DNA from: Clostridiales bacterium
GTDB lineage: Bacteria; Bacillota; Clostridia; Oscillospirales; Oscillospiraceae
Length of the DNA: 63,979 nucleotides
Direction of reading: 5' to 3'
NCBI GenBank assembly: GCA_021205455.1
Contig: JAJPXL010000079.1
Coordinates: 1-63,979, forward strand
Under the pieces are notes generated by a model. The model ran no database searches and was not told where the DNA came from. It was given only the letters and a program-made list of their open reading frames with translations. Position 1 is the stretch's first letter, and the number at the start of each line of letters is the position of its first letter. Made by a program: the position numbers and the translations under genes. Below are positions 33,265 to 42,453 of this stretch, in pieces.

Positions 33265-34778
33265 GCGCGCCGGAACGGGTTCACCCCCTGGGCCAGCAGC
33301 GTGGCCAGGTAGAGGGCGCAGCCCACCAGCGCCGCCAGCAGGGACGCCGCCCACAGCCCTGCCCCGCTCCCCCGCAGGCTGCGGTAGAGCAGGTTCACCG
33401 TCAGCCCCATCAGGAGGGCGGACAGGGCCGGGGCCGTCAACACCGGGAACCATCGGATCTGCGCCCCGCCTTGCCGGACGATCACCCGAATCCGCAGCCA
33501 GAAGCCCAGGAGGGAGCGGACCGCCGTCCCCAGGGCGTAGGCGTAAAACCCCAGACTGCCGGGCAGCAGGAGGGTGCAGCCCAGCTGCAGCGCGCCGCAG
33601 AGCAGGGAGGTGGCCGCCAACTGCCTCTGACGCCCGATGCCGTTGAGGTCGGTGTTCAGAACAGCCTCATAGGCGGACAGGGCCGCGCCGAAGCTCAGGG
33701 GGAGCAGCAGCTCCCCCACCCGCTCCTCATGGAACATCAGCGCCCCGATGCCGCCCCCCAGCGTCACCAGGAGGGCCATCAGCGGCAGCACCAACAGGGA
33801 GATGGAGAAGAGCGCCGTCTCAATATACCGGTTCAGCTCCGCCTTCCGCCCCAGGGTGCAGCACTCCGTCAGCCGGGGCAGGATGGAAAGGGACAGGGCG
33901 TTCACAAAGGCAAAGGGCAGATTTAAAAGGGGCAGCGTCATCCCAAACACCACGCCGAAGGCCTCCATGGCCTCCGAGGCGGTGTAGCCCGCCAGCACCA
34001 GCAGCTGGGGCACCAGAATGGCGTTGACGGACCCCATCAGGTTGCCCAGCAGGGCGGTGAACCCCACCGGCAGGGCGATTTGGAGCAGGGAGCGGCGGGC
34101 GGCCCTCGCCTCCCCCGTTTGCGCCGGTCGGGCGTCCGGTCGGCGCTGCCGCGCCCATCGGGTCAGGGTCAGCACCAGGGAGGAGAACACCTCGCTGACC
34201 CCCATCCCCAGCACAATGACCGCCACCGTATGGGCCCCGTCCAGGGGCATCAGCATCCATAGCAGCCCCAGCACCGCCGCCGCCCGGATGACCTGCTCCG
34301 CCAGCTCCACCGCGGCGGGGATGCGGGTCTCCCCAAAGCCGTAGAAGTAATTTTTCGTCAGGTTCTCCACTCCGGTCAGCAGCAGACAGGGCAGCAGGCA
34401 GGGCAGGGCCAGCGCCGTTCGCCCGTCCCCCAGCACCCATTTGGCCAGAGGCTGCGCCAGCAGCACCACCGCCGCCGCCAGCATCGCCCACACGGCAAAG
34501 AGCAGCCACAGCGCCGTCCGCAGGAGCCGGGCCGCCCCCTGGCTGTTCTGCCGGGCCGCCTCCGCCGCCGTGCGGTTGCAGACCGCCACCGCCAGCCCGG
34601 AGACGGCCACTGATTGCAGCACGCCGTACACCGGCATCACCAGCTGATACAGCCCCATATACTCCGCCCCGACGGTGCGGGACAGCATCATCCGATAGAA
34701 GAAGCCCACCACCTGAGTGACGACCCCCACCACCGTCAGCAGGAAGGCAGACTGCACGAAGCTCTCCCGTTCTTTCAT
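33204..34778 (-). CDS. SpoVB-like MATE/MOP-superfamily flippase
   Basis: A 524-aa integral membrane protein with about 14 helices. The N-terminus ([31 protein letters not shown]) and [20 protein letters not shown] are characteristic of stage V sporulation protein B and related lipid-linked oligosaccharide flippases. It may flip lipid II or a polysaccharide precursor for spore cortex or capsule. Its 3' end overlaps that of spoIIR on the opposite strand by 61 nt. The C-terminal tail is basic and Ser-rich. Confidence 0.88.
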   Translation of the reverse strand: MKERESFVQSAFLLTVVGVVTQVVGFFYRMMLSRTVGAEYMGLYQLVMPVYGVLQSVAVSGLAVAVCNRTAAEAARQNSQGAARLLRTALWLLFAVWAMLAAAVVLLAQPLAKWVLGDGRTALALPCLLPCLLLTGVENLTKNYFYGFGETRIPAAVELAEQVIRAAAVLGLLWMLMPLDGAHTVAVIVLGMGVSEVFSSLVLTLTRWARQRRPDARPAQTGEARAARRSLLQIALPVGFTALLGNLMGSVNAILVPQLLVLAGYTASEAMEAFGVVFGMTLPLLNLPFAFVNALSLSILPRLTECCTLGRKAELNRYIETALFSISLLVLPLMALLVTLGGGIGALMFHEERVGELLLPLSFGAALSAYEAVLNTDLNGIGRQRQLAATSLLCGALQLGCTLLLPGSLGFYAYALGTAVRSLLGFWLRIRVIVRQGGAQIRWFPVLTAPALSALLMGLTVNLLYRSLRGSGAGLWAASLLAALVGCALYLATLLAQGVNPFRRAQDSHSFSAPHSSRQRKRSS

Positions 34779-34849
34779 CCTCTCACCTCAGGGCAGTCTA
34801 TGCGCGCCTTGTCCCAAACAGAAGGACAAAGCGCGCTTGTTTTCCGCCC

Positions 34850-34878
34850 TTGTAACAGGCCGCCATCTGTGCTATAAT
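34850..34878 (+). promoter_or_regulatory. Promoter of exonuclease III
   Basis: TTGTAA (34850-34855), 17-nt spacer, TATAAT (34873-34878). Confidence 0.8.
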
Positions 34879-34911
34879 ACAAAAAACTCTCGGGAGAAGG
34901 AGTGCGTTCCT

Positions 34912-35670
34912 ATGCTGAAGCTGGTTTCATGGAATGTGAACGGCCTGCGGGCCTGCCTGAAGAAAGGCTTCCAGGAGGCGTTCGACGGCCTGGACGCCGA
35001 CATTTTCTGCTTGCAGGAGACAAAGCTGCAGCCGGGGCAGGTGACGCTGGACCTGCCCGGCTATGAGCAGTACTGGAACTCAGCCGAGAAGAAGGGCTAC
35101 TCCGGTACGGCGGTGTTCACCCGTCTCCACCCCCTGTCCGTCCGTTACGGCATGGGCATCGACGCCCACGACCACGAGGGGCGGCTGATCACGCTGGAGT
35201 TCGAGGGGTTCTACTTCGTCTGCTGCTACACCCCCAACAGCCAGGACGGGCTGCGGCGCATCGACTACCGGATGGAATGGGAGGACGATCTGCGGGCCTA
35301 CCTGATGGGGCTGGACCGGGTGAAGCCGGTGGTGTACTGCGGCGACCTGAACGTGGCCCATGAGGAGATCGACCTGAAAAATCCCAAAACCAACCGGGGC
35401 AACGCGGGCTTCTCCGACCAGGAGCGGGAGAAGATGACCCAGCTCCTGTCCAGCGGCTTTACCGACACCTTCCGCTACCTGTACCCGGAGCTGACCGGGG
35501 CCTACTCCTGGTGGAGCTACCGCTTCCACGCCAGGGAGAACAACGCAGGCTGGCGTATCGACTACTTCATCGTATCCGACCGGCTGATGCCGGAGGTGGG
35601 GGATTCCAAAATCCACGCCGAGCTGCTGGGCAGTGACCACTGCCCGGTGGAGCTGGAGCTGAACCTGTAA
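34912..35670 (+). CDS. xth: Exodeoxyribonuclease III
   Basis: A 252-aa AP endonuclease / 3'-5' exonuclease of base-excision repair. Catalytic motifs are present: [11 protein letters not shown] (Asn metal site), FCLQETKLQ (Glu), [15 protein letters not shown] (Asp/Asn) and the C-terminal [11 protein letters not shown] (Asp-His pair). I placed the start at ATG 34912, after GGGAGAAGGAG, downstream of its own promoter. Confidence 0.95.
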   Translation: MLKLVSWNVNGLRACLKKGFQEAFDGLDADIFCLQETKLQPGQVTLDLPGYEQYWNSAEKKGYSGTAVFTRLHPLSVRYGMGIDAHDHEGRLITLEFEGFYFVCCYTPNSQDGLRRIDYRMEWEDDLRAYLMGLDRVKPVVYCGDLNVAHEEIDLKNPKTNRGNAGFSDQEREKMTQLLSSGFTDTFRYLYPELTGAYSWWSYRFHARENNAGWRIDYFIVSDRLMPEVGDSKIHAELLGSDHCPVELELNL

Positions 35671-35943
35671 ACGGGCCGCCCTCCCTCCGCGAACCGGCGG
35701 CGTAAGCCGAACACTACGCGCGCTACCGCGGGCCTGCCGTTCCAAACAGCAAAGCGCCGGAGCCTGACGCATCGGCAGGCTCCCGCGCCGCGCTGTGGGC
35801 GTCCCTGCATGCGGTCGGCCCGCAGCTCCCCCCCGGGGGGGGGTTCCCCACCCCACCCGCCCCCCCCCGGGGGCCGGGCCCAACAACCCCCCACCCCCGG
35901 GCCGCTTCCCCCTGCCGCGGGCGCGGGCGCAGCTCTGTCTCAT
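35671..35943. other. Gene-free stretch with extreme C/G homopolymers
   Basis: This 273-nt gap between convergent genes contains almost pure C and G runs from 35828 to about 35902, including C7 followed by G9 and a C9 run. No terminator of normal form can be read. The composition is unlike anything else in the window. Confidence 0.6.
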
Positions 35944-36318
35944 TCACTCCTTGCTGTCGTCCAGCAGCTCCACACGGACGACCCCGTTCAGCCCCGCCGG
36001 GTCTGTCTCCTCAATATCGCCGGTGAAGGTGATGGAAACGGTCTGCCCCTGCCGCAGCTCGTCCAGGGTCAGCTCTGTGCCCCGCCACTCCAGCGCCGCG
36101 TCCTCCACATTGAAGCAGAAGCTGCCCCGGAAGTTGATACTGTTGACCTCCAGCCCGGTGACGGTCAGACTGCCATACTCCCGGTTCACCTCGTCAATGG
36201 CAGCGTAGAAGGTAACGCCGGTCATCGGCTGGGCGGTGTTCCGGCCGATCATCAGACCCAAAACCAGCCCCACCAGCAGCGTCATGGCGGCGGTGAAGAT
36301 TGCGATGGACTTTCTCAT
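35944..36318 (-). CDS. Membrane-anchored small protein, unknown function
   Basis: A 124-aa protein with an N-terminal transmembrane helix (about 7-27) and an extracytoplasmic beta-rich domain of about 95 residues that ends LLDDSKE. The pattern of alternating hydrophobics (VTFYAAIDEVNREYGSLTVTGLE) recalls an OB-fold. No family is recognised. It lies behind DUF1294 but is separated from it by a terminator-like hairpin. Confidence 0.7.
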   Translation of the reverse strand: MRKSIAIFTAAMTLLVGLVLGLMIGRNTAQPMTGVTFYAAIDEVNREYGSLTVTGLEVNSINFRGSFCFNVEDAALEWRGTELTLDELRQGQTVSITFTGDIEETDPAGLNGVVRVELLDDSKE

Positions 36319-36373
36319 GGTTCGATTCCTCCGGTTCTCCCTGTGAAGGGGGGTCTTACTCTGACAGACGCAA

Positions 36374-36402
36374 AACAGCGGCAGCCGTTGCGGCGCCGCT
36401 GT
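36374..36402 (-). terminator. Terminator of the thyX-ArsC-DUF1294 operon
   Basis: ACAGCGGC (36394-36401) pairs with GCCGCTGT (36375-36382), read on the minus strand and followed by TTTGC. Confidence 0.55.
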
Positions 36403-36429
36403 CTGTTTCAGGAAAATTTTACGTCTGTG

Positions 36430-36702
36430 CTACCAAAGCAGCACCAGAATCACGACCCAGAGGACGCAGGACAGAGGCACCAGGATTTGAAAGCTCCTGT
36501 GCCGCGTCTTGTGGTGGAACACCCGCATCCCCAGCAGCGCGCCCACGCAGCCGCCGACGAAGGCCGCCGTCAAAAGCGTCCGCTCCGAGATGCGCCAGGC
36601 GCCCCGCCTGGCCTTGGACTTGTCCAGGCCGTAGAGGAAAAAGGTCACCACGTTCGCCGCCGCCAGGTAAAGGGGCAGCACCCTGCCTAACAATCCGCCC
36701 AT
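36430..36702 (-). CDS. DUF1294 membrane protein
   Basis: A 90-aa membrane protein of the DUF1294 family. The family core is readable: YGLDKSKARRGAWRISERTLL, GGCVGALLGMRVFHHKTRHRSF, then a C-terminal helix. There are three likely helices. I prefer the ATG at 36702, overlapping the ArsC-like stop by one base (TGATG), because GGGAGG lies 7 nt upstream. An ATG at 36717 falls at the start of that ribosome site. Function is unknown. Confidence 0.85.
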   Translation of the reverse strand: MGGLLGRVLPLYLAAANVVTFFLYGLDKSKARRGAWRISERTLLTAAFVGGCVGALLGMRVFHHKTRHRSFQILVPLSCVLWVVILVLLW

Positions 36703-37040
36703 CACGCTTCCTCCCACTGCTTCCAGACCTCCGGGCAGTAGCCCACGGTGGCTTGTCTGCCGTTGCGGACGATGGGGGTGCGGAGCAGGCTGGGGTCCTC
36801 CAGCAGATGCTCCAGCTTCTGCTCGTCATAGGCCAGGTAAGACAGCCCTTTCGCGTCCGGGTGTTTGGGGTCAATGACGGCGTCAAAGCCCACCGCCCGA
36901 ATCACGCTGGTCAGCTCCCCACGGCTCATGGGGTATTTCAAAATGTCCACATTCTGAAAGCGGATGCGCCGCTCCTTAAAATAGCGCTGGGCCTTCTTGG
37001 TGTCAAAGCATTTGGACTTGCCAAAAATCTGTATGTTCAT
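36702..37040 (-). CDS. ArsC/Spx-family protein
   Basis: A 112-aa thioredoxin-fold protein of the ArsC/Spx/YffB group. A single N-terminal Cys (IFGKSKCFDTKKA, Cys11) replaces the CxxC of Spx. The C-terminal cis-Pro segment LRTPIVRNGR is conserved. It could be a glutathione- or thioredoxin-linked reductase or a stress regulator. Second-gene position behind thyX does not settle this. The gap to thyX is 15 nt, so they are cotranscribed. Confidence 0.88.
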   Translation of the reverse strand: MNIQIFGKSKCFDTKKAQRYFKERRIRFQNVDILKYPMSRGELTSVIRAVGFDAVIDPKHPDAKGLSYLAYDEQKLEHLLEDPSLLRTPIVRNGRQATVGYCPEVWKQWEEA

Positions 37041-37055
37041 CTCCGGTTCCGCCTT

Positions 37056-37847
37056 TCAGGGCTGGGGAATGACTGCGGCTTCCTTGATGGCGCGGTACTT
37101 CTCCTGCACCTCTTTCGTCTTGCCGCAGGACATCTTCCCCTCGGTGCAGTGGCCGCAGGCCACGCAGCTGGGCCCGGCGGCGGCGAACAGGCCGGGGGCC
37201 ACGGAATAGACCAGCTTGAACATCTCCTCCGCCAGGGTGCGAATCTCCCACTGGGCACGGTTGCAGCAGCGCAGGGCAAAGAAGTTCTTCAGGCTCCGGG
37301 CGTTCATGGTCATGACCATCTTCGTCTCGCAGGCGTTGGGCAGCACGAAGCGGGCGTCCTCATTGGCCATTTTCTCCGCCTTCTTCTCCGCTTCCTTCCG
37401 GGAAAGACCCTGGGCCATCAGCTCGGCGGTGTGCCGCTCCTGTAGGGAGGCGCACAGGGACAGGTACTCCTCCCCCTGCTTGCGCATAGCCTCCAGGAAC
37501 AGCGCTTTGGAGGCGGGGTCGGCCTCCACCTCCGGCGGGATGACGAATTGGAAGTCGTCCAGCCGCACATAGCGCTGGCTCTGGACGGAGAAGGACGCGA
37601 TGCGGTGGCGGGTGATCTGGGCCAGCAGGGAACGGCTGACCCCCTCGATGGCAAAGGTGAAGGAGGCGTGCTCGATGGGGCTTTCATGGCCCATGGACGC
37701 CAGCATTTTGACGAATTTGGCGGTTTTCTCCGGCGTCAGGTCTTCCAGCAGCTCATCCACCCCCACAGGGCTGTAGCACAGCTTGGCGGCGGCGGCCACC
37801 ACCCGCTCCGGCTCCGGCGTATGGGCAATCAATTTCACAGTCATCAT
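37056..37847 (-). CDS. thyX: FAD-dependent thymidylate synthase
   Basis: A 263-aa flavin-dependent enzyme that methylates dUMP to dTMP using methylenetetrahydrofolate and NADPH. The ThyX signature [14 protein letters not shown] is at about residues 80-93, and [13 protein letters not shown] precedes it. The C-terminus adds a cysteine cluster ([14 protein letters not shown], about 229-242) that is not part of the minimal ThyX fold and could bind a metal. The start is one of two tandem ATGs (37847 or 37844). It has its own promoter. Confidence 0.94.
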   Translation of the reverse strand: MMTVKLIAHTPEPERVVAAAAKLCYSPVGVDELLEDLTPEKTAKFVKMLASMGHESPIEHASFTFAIEGVSRSLLAQITRHRIASFSVQSQRYVRLDDFQFVIPPEVEADPASKALFLEAMRKQGEEYLSLCASLQERHTAELMAQGLSRKEAEKKAEKMANEDARFVLPNACETKMVMTMNARSLKNFFALRCCNRAQWEIRTLAEEMFKLVYSVAPGLFAAAGPSCVACGHCTEGKMSCGKTKEVQEKYRAIKEAAVIPQP

Positions 37848-37883
37848 ATGCAGTTCCCTCTCTTTTCTGTATCACACAGCTTC

Positions 37884-37912
37884 ATTATACCATATCCTGT
37901 TTCGGGGCGCAA
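37884..37912 (-). promoter_or_regulatory. Promoter of the thyX operon
   Basis: On the minus strand, TTGCGC (37912-37907), 17-nt spacer, TATAAT (37889-37884). Confidence 0.7.
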
Positions 37913-37919
37913 GGATGCC

Positions 37920-38648
37920 TTACATTCCGAATCCCCCGTTGACCCCCAGCACCTGACCGGTGATGAAGGAGGCGTCAGCGCTGCACAGGAAGCAGATGGC
38001 CGCAGCCACGTCCTCCGGGGCGCCCAGCCGACCCAGCGGGGTCTCCTCCGCCAGGGCCTGACGGGTTTCCCCGTCGGCGAAGGCCATCATGTCGGTGTCG
38101 ATGACGCCGGGGGCCACCACGTTGACGGTGATGCCGGAGGGCCCCACCTCCTTGGCCAGCGCCCTGGAGAAGCTGAGCACCGCTCCCTTGGCTGCGGAAT
38201 AGGCCACCTCACAGCTGCCCCCCACCTGCCCCCAGATGGAGGAAACGGTGACGATGCTGCCCCGGTGTTGCCGGAGCAGATAGGGCAGGGCAGCCCGGCA
38301 GGCGTGGTACACGCCGTTCACATCCACCGCCATCAGCCGCTCCCACTGCTCGCCGGTCACGTCCTGGAGTAGCGTATTGGGCAGGGCGATGCCTGCGTTG
38401 CAGACCAGGGCGTCCAGGCCGCCGAACCGCTCCGCCACAGCGTCCGTCATGGCCTGCACCTGCCGCCAGTCGGCCACGTCGGCCTGCACCGGAAGGGCGT
38501 TGGGCCCCAGAGCCTGGCACAGGGCCTCCGCCTGCGCCCGGGAGCGGCAATAGTTCACCGCCACGTTCCAGCCCTCCGCGCGAAAGCGCCGGGCGGCGGC
38601 CGCGCCGATGCCCCGGCTGGCCCCGGTGATCAAAACTGTCTTCGCCAT
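37920..38648 (-). CDS. SDR-family oxidoreductase (FabG-like)
   Basis: A 242-aa short-chain dehydrogenase/reductase. The NAD(P) motif TGASRGIG (about residues 8-15), the NAG motif (CNAGIAL), catalytic Ser in VSSIWG, and YSAAKG with Tyr/Lys (about 151-155) are all intact. The C-terminus VLGVNGGFGM resembles FabG-type 3-oxoacyl reductases. I used ATG 38648. No fatty-acid gene is nearby, so the substrate is open. Confidence 0.9.
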   Translation of the reverse strand: MAKTVLITGASRGIGAAAARRFRAEGWNVAVNYCRSRAQAEALCQALGPNALPVQADVADWRQVQAMTDAVAERFGGLDALVCNAGIALPNTLLQDVTGEQWERLMAVDVNGVYHACRAALPYLLRQHRGSIVTVSSIWGQVGGSCEVAYSAAKGAVLSFSRALAKEVGPSGITVNVVAPGVIDTDMMAFADGETRQALAEETPLGRLGAPEDVAAAICFLCSADASFITGQVLGVNGGFGM

Positions 38649-38842
38649 GAGATGCGCTTCCTCCCTCCGCAATACCTGTATTCCGTAGTTTATCACAAAA
38701 TTTTCCGCCCTACAAGGGCGGATATGCACTTTTCCGCGCCGTTTGCATTCCGCCGCACCCCCCTGAAAAAACATCGTTTTTTAGAAAAAATCAGTATCAA
38801 AAAAGCTTTCAAAGAAATGCTGTAAAAATCACAAATCAATAG

Positions 38843-38871
38843 TTGCGTTTTGTACGCAGTTCGTGTATAAT
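38843..38871 (+). promoter_or_regulatory. Promoter of the EF-G paralogue
   Basis: TTGCGT (38843-38848), 17-nt spacer, TATAAT (38866-38871). Confidence 0.8.
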
Positions 38872-38947
38872 GACCAATAGGGTATTATACTGACGGAGCA
38901 GGCGCTCCGAGTGAAAATCCACCACAATGATAAGGAGCGTAAACGAC

Positions 38948-41014
38948 ATGAGCTATTCTGCAAAACAAATCCGTAACATCTGCCTGCTGGGCCATTCCGG
39001 TTCCGGAAAGACCATGCTGGTGGAAAGTATGCTGAACGTCACCGGCGTCACCCAGCGGCTGGGCAAGACCCAGGACGGCACTACGGTTTCTGACTATGAC
39101 CCGGAGGAAATCAAGCGTCAGATCTCCATCTCCGCTTCCATTATCCCCGTTGAATACAAGGGCCATCTGTTCAACGTTATTGACTGTCCGGGGCACTTCG
39201 GCTTCTATGGTGAGGTCGCGGAGGCTTTGCAGGTAGCGGACCTGGCGGTGATCGTCCTGCCCGCCAAGGGCAGCGTCCCCGTGGGCGCAGAGCGGGCCTA
39301 CCGCATGGTGCGGGAGCGCAACCTGCCCTGTATGTTCTACATCTCCAAGTGCGATGAGGAGAACGGCGACTACAACGCCGTGGTGGACGAGCTGAAGGAG
39401 AAGTTCGGCAACCAGGTCACTCCCATCGTCTCCCCCATCCTGGACGCAAAGAAGAACGCCATCGGCGTGCTGGACGTGCTGGAGCGCTGCGCCTACGGCA
39501 TCCATGACGACGGCAAGAGCCATCATATCGACATCCCTGAGGACAAGAAGAGCTTCGTCATCGAGTCCTACTCTACCCTGATGGAGTCCGTGGCTGAGTA
39601 CTCCGAGGAGTTTATGGACAAGTTCTTCGCCGGGGAGGAGTTCACCACCGAGGAGGTGGCCGAGGGCCTGCTGGCCGGCATCAAGGACGCCACCATCGTC
39701 CCCGTCTACTGCGGCAGCGCCTTCACCGGCATGGGCACCGAGGCCCTGATGCACGGCCTCATCACCATGGGCCCCTATCCCATGAACACCAACCCCATGT
39801 CCGGCGTGGACGCCGACGGCGAGCCGGTCGAGGTGGCCGTCAGCGCCGAAGGGGACACCGTGGTCTACGTCTTTAAGACCGTCTCCGACCAGTACGGCAA
39901 GTACTCCTATGTCAAGGTGCTGCAGGGCTCCCTGACTCCGGATATGTCCCTCATCAATGGCCGCACCGGCTCCGCGGAGAAGATTGGCCGCCTCTACGCC
40001 ATGTGCGGCAAGAAGGCCTCCGAGCTGAAGCAGCTGAACGCCGGCGACATCGGCGCCATCTCCAAGATGGACAAGGTCAAGACCGGCGACACCCTCTCCG
40101 TGGCCGGTTACAAGCTGGACCCCATCCCCTTCGCCGAGCCGGTCTACTCCAAGGCCATCTCCCCCAAGGTCAAGGGTCAGGACGACAAGGTTGGCGTGGG
40201 CCTGAACCGCCTGAACGAGGAGGACCCCTCCTTCTCCATCAACAACAACGCCGAGACCCATCAGCTGGTGGTCTCCGCCGCGGGTGACATCGCCATCGAC
40301 GTCCTCGTGTCCAAGCTCAAGAGCCGCTTCAATGTGGAAGTGGTGCTGGAGACCCCCCGCGTACCCTATCGCGAGAAGATCCGCAAGGTGGTGTCCAAGC
40401 AGGGCAAGTACAAGAAGCAGACCGGCGGCAGCGGCCAGTACGGCGACGTGTGGATTCGCTTCGAGCCCACGGACGAGTCGGAGGAAATGGTCTTTGCCGA
40501 GGAAGTGTTCGGCGGCAGCGTGCCGAGAAACTACTTCCCCGCGGTGGAAAAGGGCCTGCGGGACGCCTGCCTCCACGGCGTGCTGGCCGGGTATCCGGTG
40601 GTGAACCTGAAGGCCGTGCTGTACGACGGCTCCTACCATCCGGTGGACTCCTCCGAAATCGCCTTCAAGACCGCCGCTCAGCTGGCCTATAAGGCCGCCC
40701 TGCCGGAGGCCTCCCCCGTGTTGCTGGAGCCGGTGGGCGATTTGAAGGTCACTGTGCCTGACAGCTACATGGGCGACATCATGGGCGACCTGAACAAGCG
40801 CCGCGGCCGCGTCATGGGCATGGAGCCCACCAAGGACGGCAACCAGGTCATCTCCGCTGAGGTGCCCATGGCCGAGATGAGCGAGTACGCCATCGACCTG
40901 CGGGCCATGACCCAGTCCAGAGGCTCTTTCACCTTCCACTTCCTGCGCTACGAGCAGTGTCCCCCCGCCGCCCAGGAGAAAGCCATCGCCGAGGCCAAGG
41001 CCCTGAACGGCTGA
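38948..41014 (+). CDS. EF-G paralogue (translational GTPase)
   Basis: A 688-aa five-domain EF-G-like GTPase. G1 is GHSGSGKT, G3 is DCPGHFGF (EF-G proper has DTPGHVDF), and G4 is SKCD in place of NKxD. Domains II-V align with EF-G (YREKIRKVVSKQGKYKKQTGGSGQYGDVW in domain IV). Such second EF-Gs in Clostridia are of unclear role, possibly ribosome recycling or stress. The bona fide EF-G is at the window end next to tuf. ATG 38948 follows AAGGAG. It is monocistronic. Confidence 0.9.
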   Translation: MSYSAKQIRNICLLGHSGSGKTMLVESMLNVTGVTQRLGKTQDGTTVSDYDPEEIKRQISISASIIPVEYKGHLFNVIDCPGHFGFYGEVAEALQVADLAVIVLPAKGSVPVGAERAYRMVRERNLPCMFYISKCDEENGDYNAVVDELKEKFGNQVTPIVSPILDAKKNAIGVLDVLERCAYGIHDDGKSHHIDIPEDKKSFVIESYSTLMESVAEYSEEFMDKFFAGEEFTTEEVAEGLLAGIKDATIVPVYCGSAFTGMGTEALMHGLITMGPYPMNTNPMSGVDADGEPVEVAVSAEGDTVVYVFKTVSDQYGKYSYVKVLQGSLTPDMSLINGRTGSAEKIGRLYAMCGKKASELKQLNAGDIGAISKMDKVKTGDTLSVAGYKLDPIPFAEPVYSKAISPKVKGQDDKVGVGLNRLNEEDPSFSINNNAETHQLVVSAAGDIAIDVLVSKLKSRFNVEVVLETPRVPYREKIRKVVSKQGKYKKQTGGSGQYGDVWIRFEPTDESEEMVFAEEVFGGSVPRNYFPAVEKGLRDACLHGVLAGYPVVNLKAVLYDGSYHPVDSSEIAFKTAAQLAYKAALPEASPVLLEPVGDLKVTVPDSYMGDIMGDLNKRRGRVMGMEPTKDGNQVISAEVPMAEMSEYAIDLRAMTQSRGSFTFHFLRYEQCPPAAQEKAIAEAKALNG

Positions 41015-41038
41015 TTCCCCCAACGCAATATCGCAATA

Positions 41039-41077
41039 CAGCGCCCTCGGAGCAGTCCGGGGGCGCTGCTTTTCTGT
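41039..41077 (+). terminator. Terminator of the EF-G paralogue
   Basis: CAGCGCCC with GGGCGCTG, plus an inner TCGGA/TCCGG stem, followed by CTTTTCTG. Confidence 0.75.
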
Positions 41078-41110
41078 CCGCCGGTATCCCCCTGACGGTG
41101 CGGCGGAAAA

Positions 41111-41176
41111 TCTTCAGGAAATCTTCAGAAAGCCTTAAGATTCGGCGGTTGTTTTCCGTAGGGGTTCTGCTATAAT
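41111..41176 (+). promoter_or_regulatory. Promoter and direct repeats before the VanZ-like gene
   Basis: TTGTTT (41149-41154), 16-nt spacer, TATAAT (41171-41176). Upstream are tandem 11-bp repeats, TCTTCAGGAAA TCTTCAGAAAG, starting near 41111. Direct repeats with 11-bp period are the usual binding pattern of OmpR/PhoB-type response regulators. Confidence 0.6.
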
Positions 41177-41215
41177 GCAGATAGTTTGAAACGGATTATC
41201 AAAGGAGCTGTTTTC

Positions 41216-41905
41216 ATGTCTATCATTGAAATGTATCTGTCCGATATGCTGCATTACGCATGGATTGGGTTGCTGGTGTACACAGTCGCCAGGGTCATCT
41301 ATATCCGCGTAAAGCACAGGCAGGTGAACTGGAAACGGGAACTGATGCTCTGTCTGTTTGTGTCCTACCTGGTGGGATTGGCCTCCCAGACAATTTTCCC
41401 CACCTGGCTCATCGCCAACTATGAGGGAGAACCTTATTTCTATTTTTACCTCCGAGGCGTTGGCGTCCATTTGATTCGTTCTTCGTCTGGAGGCATTCGA
41501 GTGGAATGCGCTTTCAACGGATGCGGCCCGCTGGATAATGTCAACTTGATTCCCCTGAAAACCATTCTATCCCAGCTTTCCGGCCAAATTCCTGTCAACG
41601 GGAATGAGGTCGTAGAAACCTCCATTCTCAACCTGCTGGGCAATGTGCTGCTGTTCAGCCCCATCGGTTTCTTCCTCCCAATGCTCTGGGCGAAATACAA
41701 AAGACCCAAGCAAGTGCTGTGGACGGGCCTGCGCATCACTCTGGCGGTGGAGATTTTGCAATACATCATCGGACGCAGCACCGATATAGACGATGTGATT
41801 CTCAATACCCTGGGTGTGATGTTGGGTTATCTGTTTTACCGGTTGCTTCGCCGCCTGTGGGCGGCACAGAGGGGGCACTTTCCATGCACGAATCCCAGGG
41901 GATGA
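41216..41905 (+). CDS. VanZ-like membrane protein
   Basis: A 229-aa membrane protein with about five helices. The VanZ-family core is visible near the C-terminus: NLLGNVLLFSPIGFFLPML and STDIDDVILNTLGVMLGYLF. VanZ of Tn1546 raises teicoplanin resistance, but most chromosomal homologues have no proven role. AAAGGAGC precedes ATG 41216. The next gene overlaps its end by 22 nt. Confidence 0.88.
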   Translation: MSIIEMYLSDMLHYAWIGLLVYTVARVIYIRVKHRQVNWKRELMLCLFVSYLVGLASQTIFPTWLIANYEGEPYFYFYLRGVGVHLIRSSSGGIRVECAFNGCGPLDNVNLIPLKTILSQLSGQIPVNGNEVVETSILNLLGNVLLFSPIGFFLPMLWAKYKRPKQVLWTGLRITLAVEILQYIIGRSTDIDDVILNTLGVMLGYLFYRLLRRLWAAQRGHFPCTNPRG

Positions 41906-42453
41906 CCCGGCAAACCGTCCTTGGCCTGATGGCGGTGCTTCTGGCGGCTTTGGTGCTTGCCTTCGGCTGCTGCCAGTATCAGGCCCGAAACCAGCGGGTC
42001 CGGGAGGCCAGAGCTCTGGCGCAGAGCGCCCTGGACAGCTTCGCAGACTTTCAGGACACCCGGGAGGAGGCGTCCTTCCGGCAGGGGACCGCCGCCTTCC
42101 ACGAGTTCTACCGCGCCTCCCGGGACCTGCCAGAAATGCCGCCGCCAATGTCCCAGACCTGCAACCGGGTCCATGCCTACCTGCTCTATCAGCCGGAGCG
42201 GGCCAAGCAGCACATGGAGCCGCTGATGGACGGGCTGGCAGCCCTGGCAACGAACCCCTCCTCCATGGACGCCTATGAGGATTTGAACACCTTCCTCCAG
42301 GAGGTACGGCACGGAAGGGTAGCGGCGGGGAAAGGAGCAGACAGCTATGCCGGAGCTGTCCGTTCAGGAAAACGTATTTATGTGCATCAACCCGTCCTCT
42401 GTGGCGGACGGAGTCAGGGCAATCGTGAAAAAAATAAAGGGGGCACAGCATGA
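41884..42453 (+). CDS. Small membrane-anchored protein, unknown function
   Basis: A 189-aa protein with an N-terminal transmembrane helix (about 9-30) followed by a helical Ala/Glu/Arg-rich extracytoplasmic part and a basic Gly-rich tail. No family is recognised. I used ATG 41884 (GAGGGGG upstream); an ATG at 41902 would overlap the VanZ stop. It overlaps the next gene by 4 nt. Confidence 0.65.
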   Translation: MHESQGMTRQTVLGLMAVLLAALVLAFGCCQYQARNQRVREARALAQSALDSFADFQDTREEASFRQGTAAFHEFYRASRDLPEMPPPMSQTCNRVHAYLLYQPERAKQHMEPLMDGLAALATNPSSMDAYEDLNTFLQEVRHGRVAAGKGADSYAGAVRSGKRIYVHQPVLCGGRSQGNREKNKGGTA

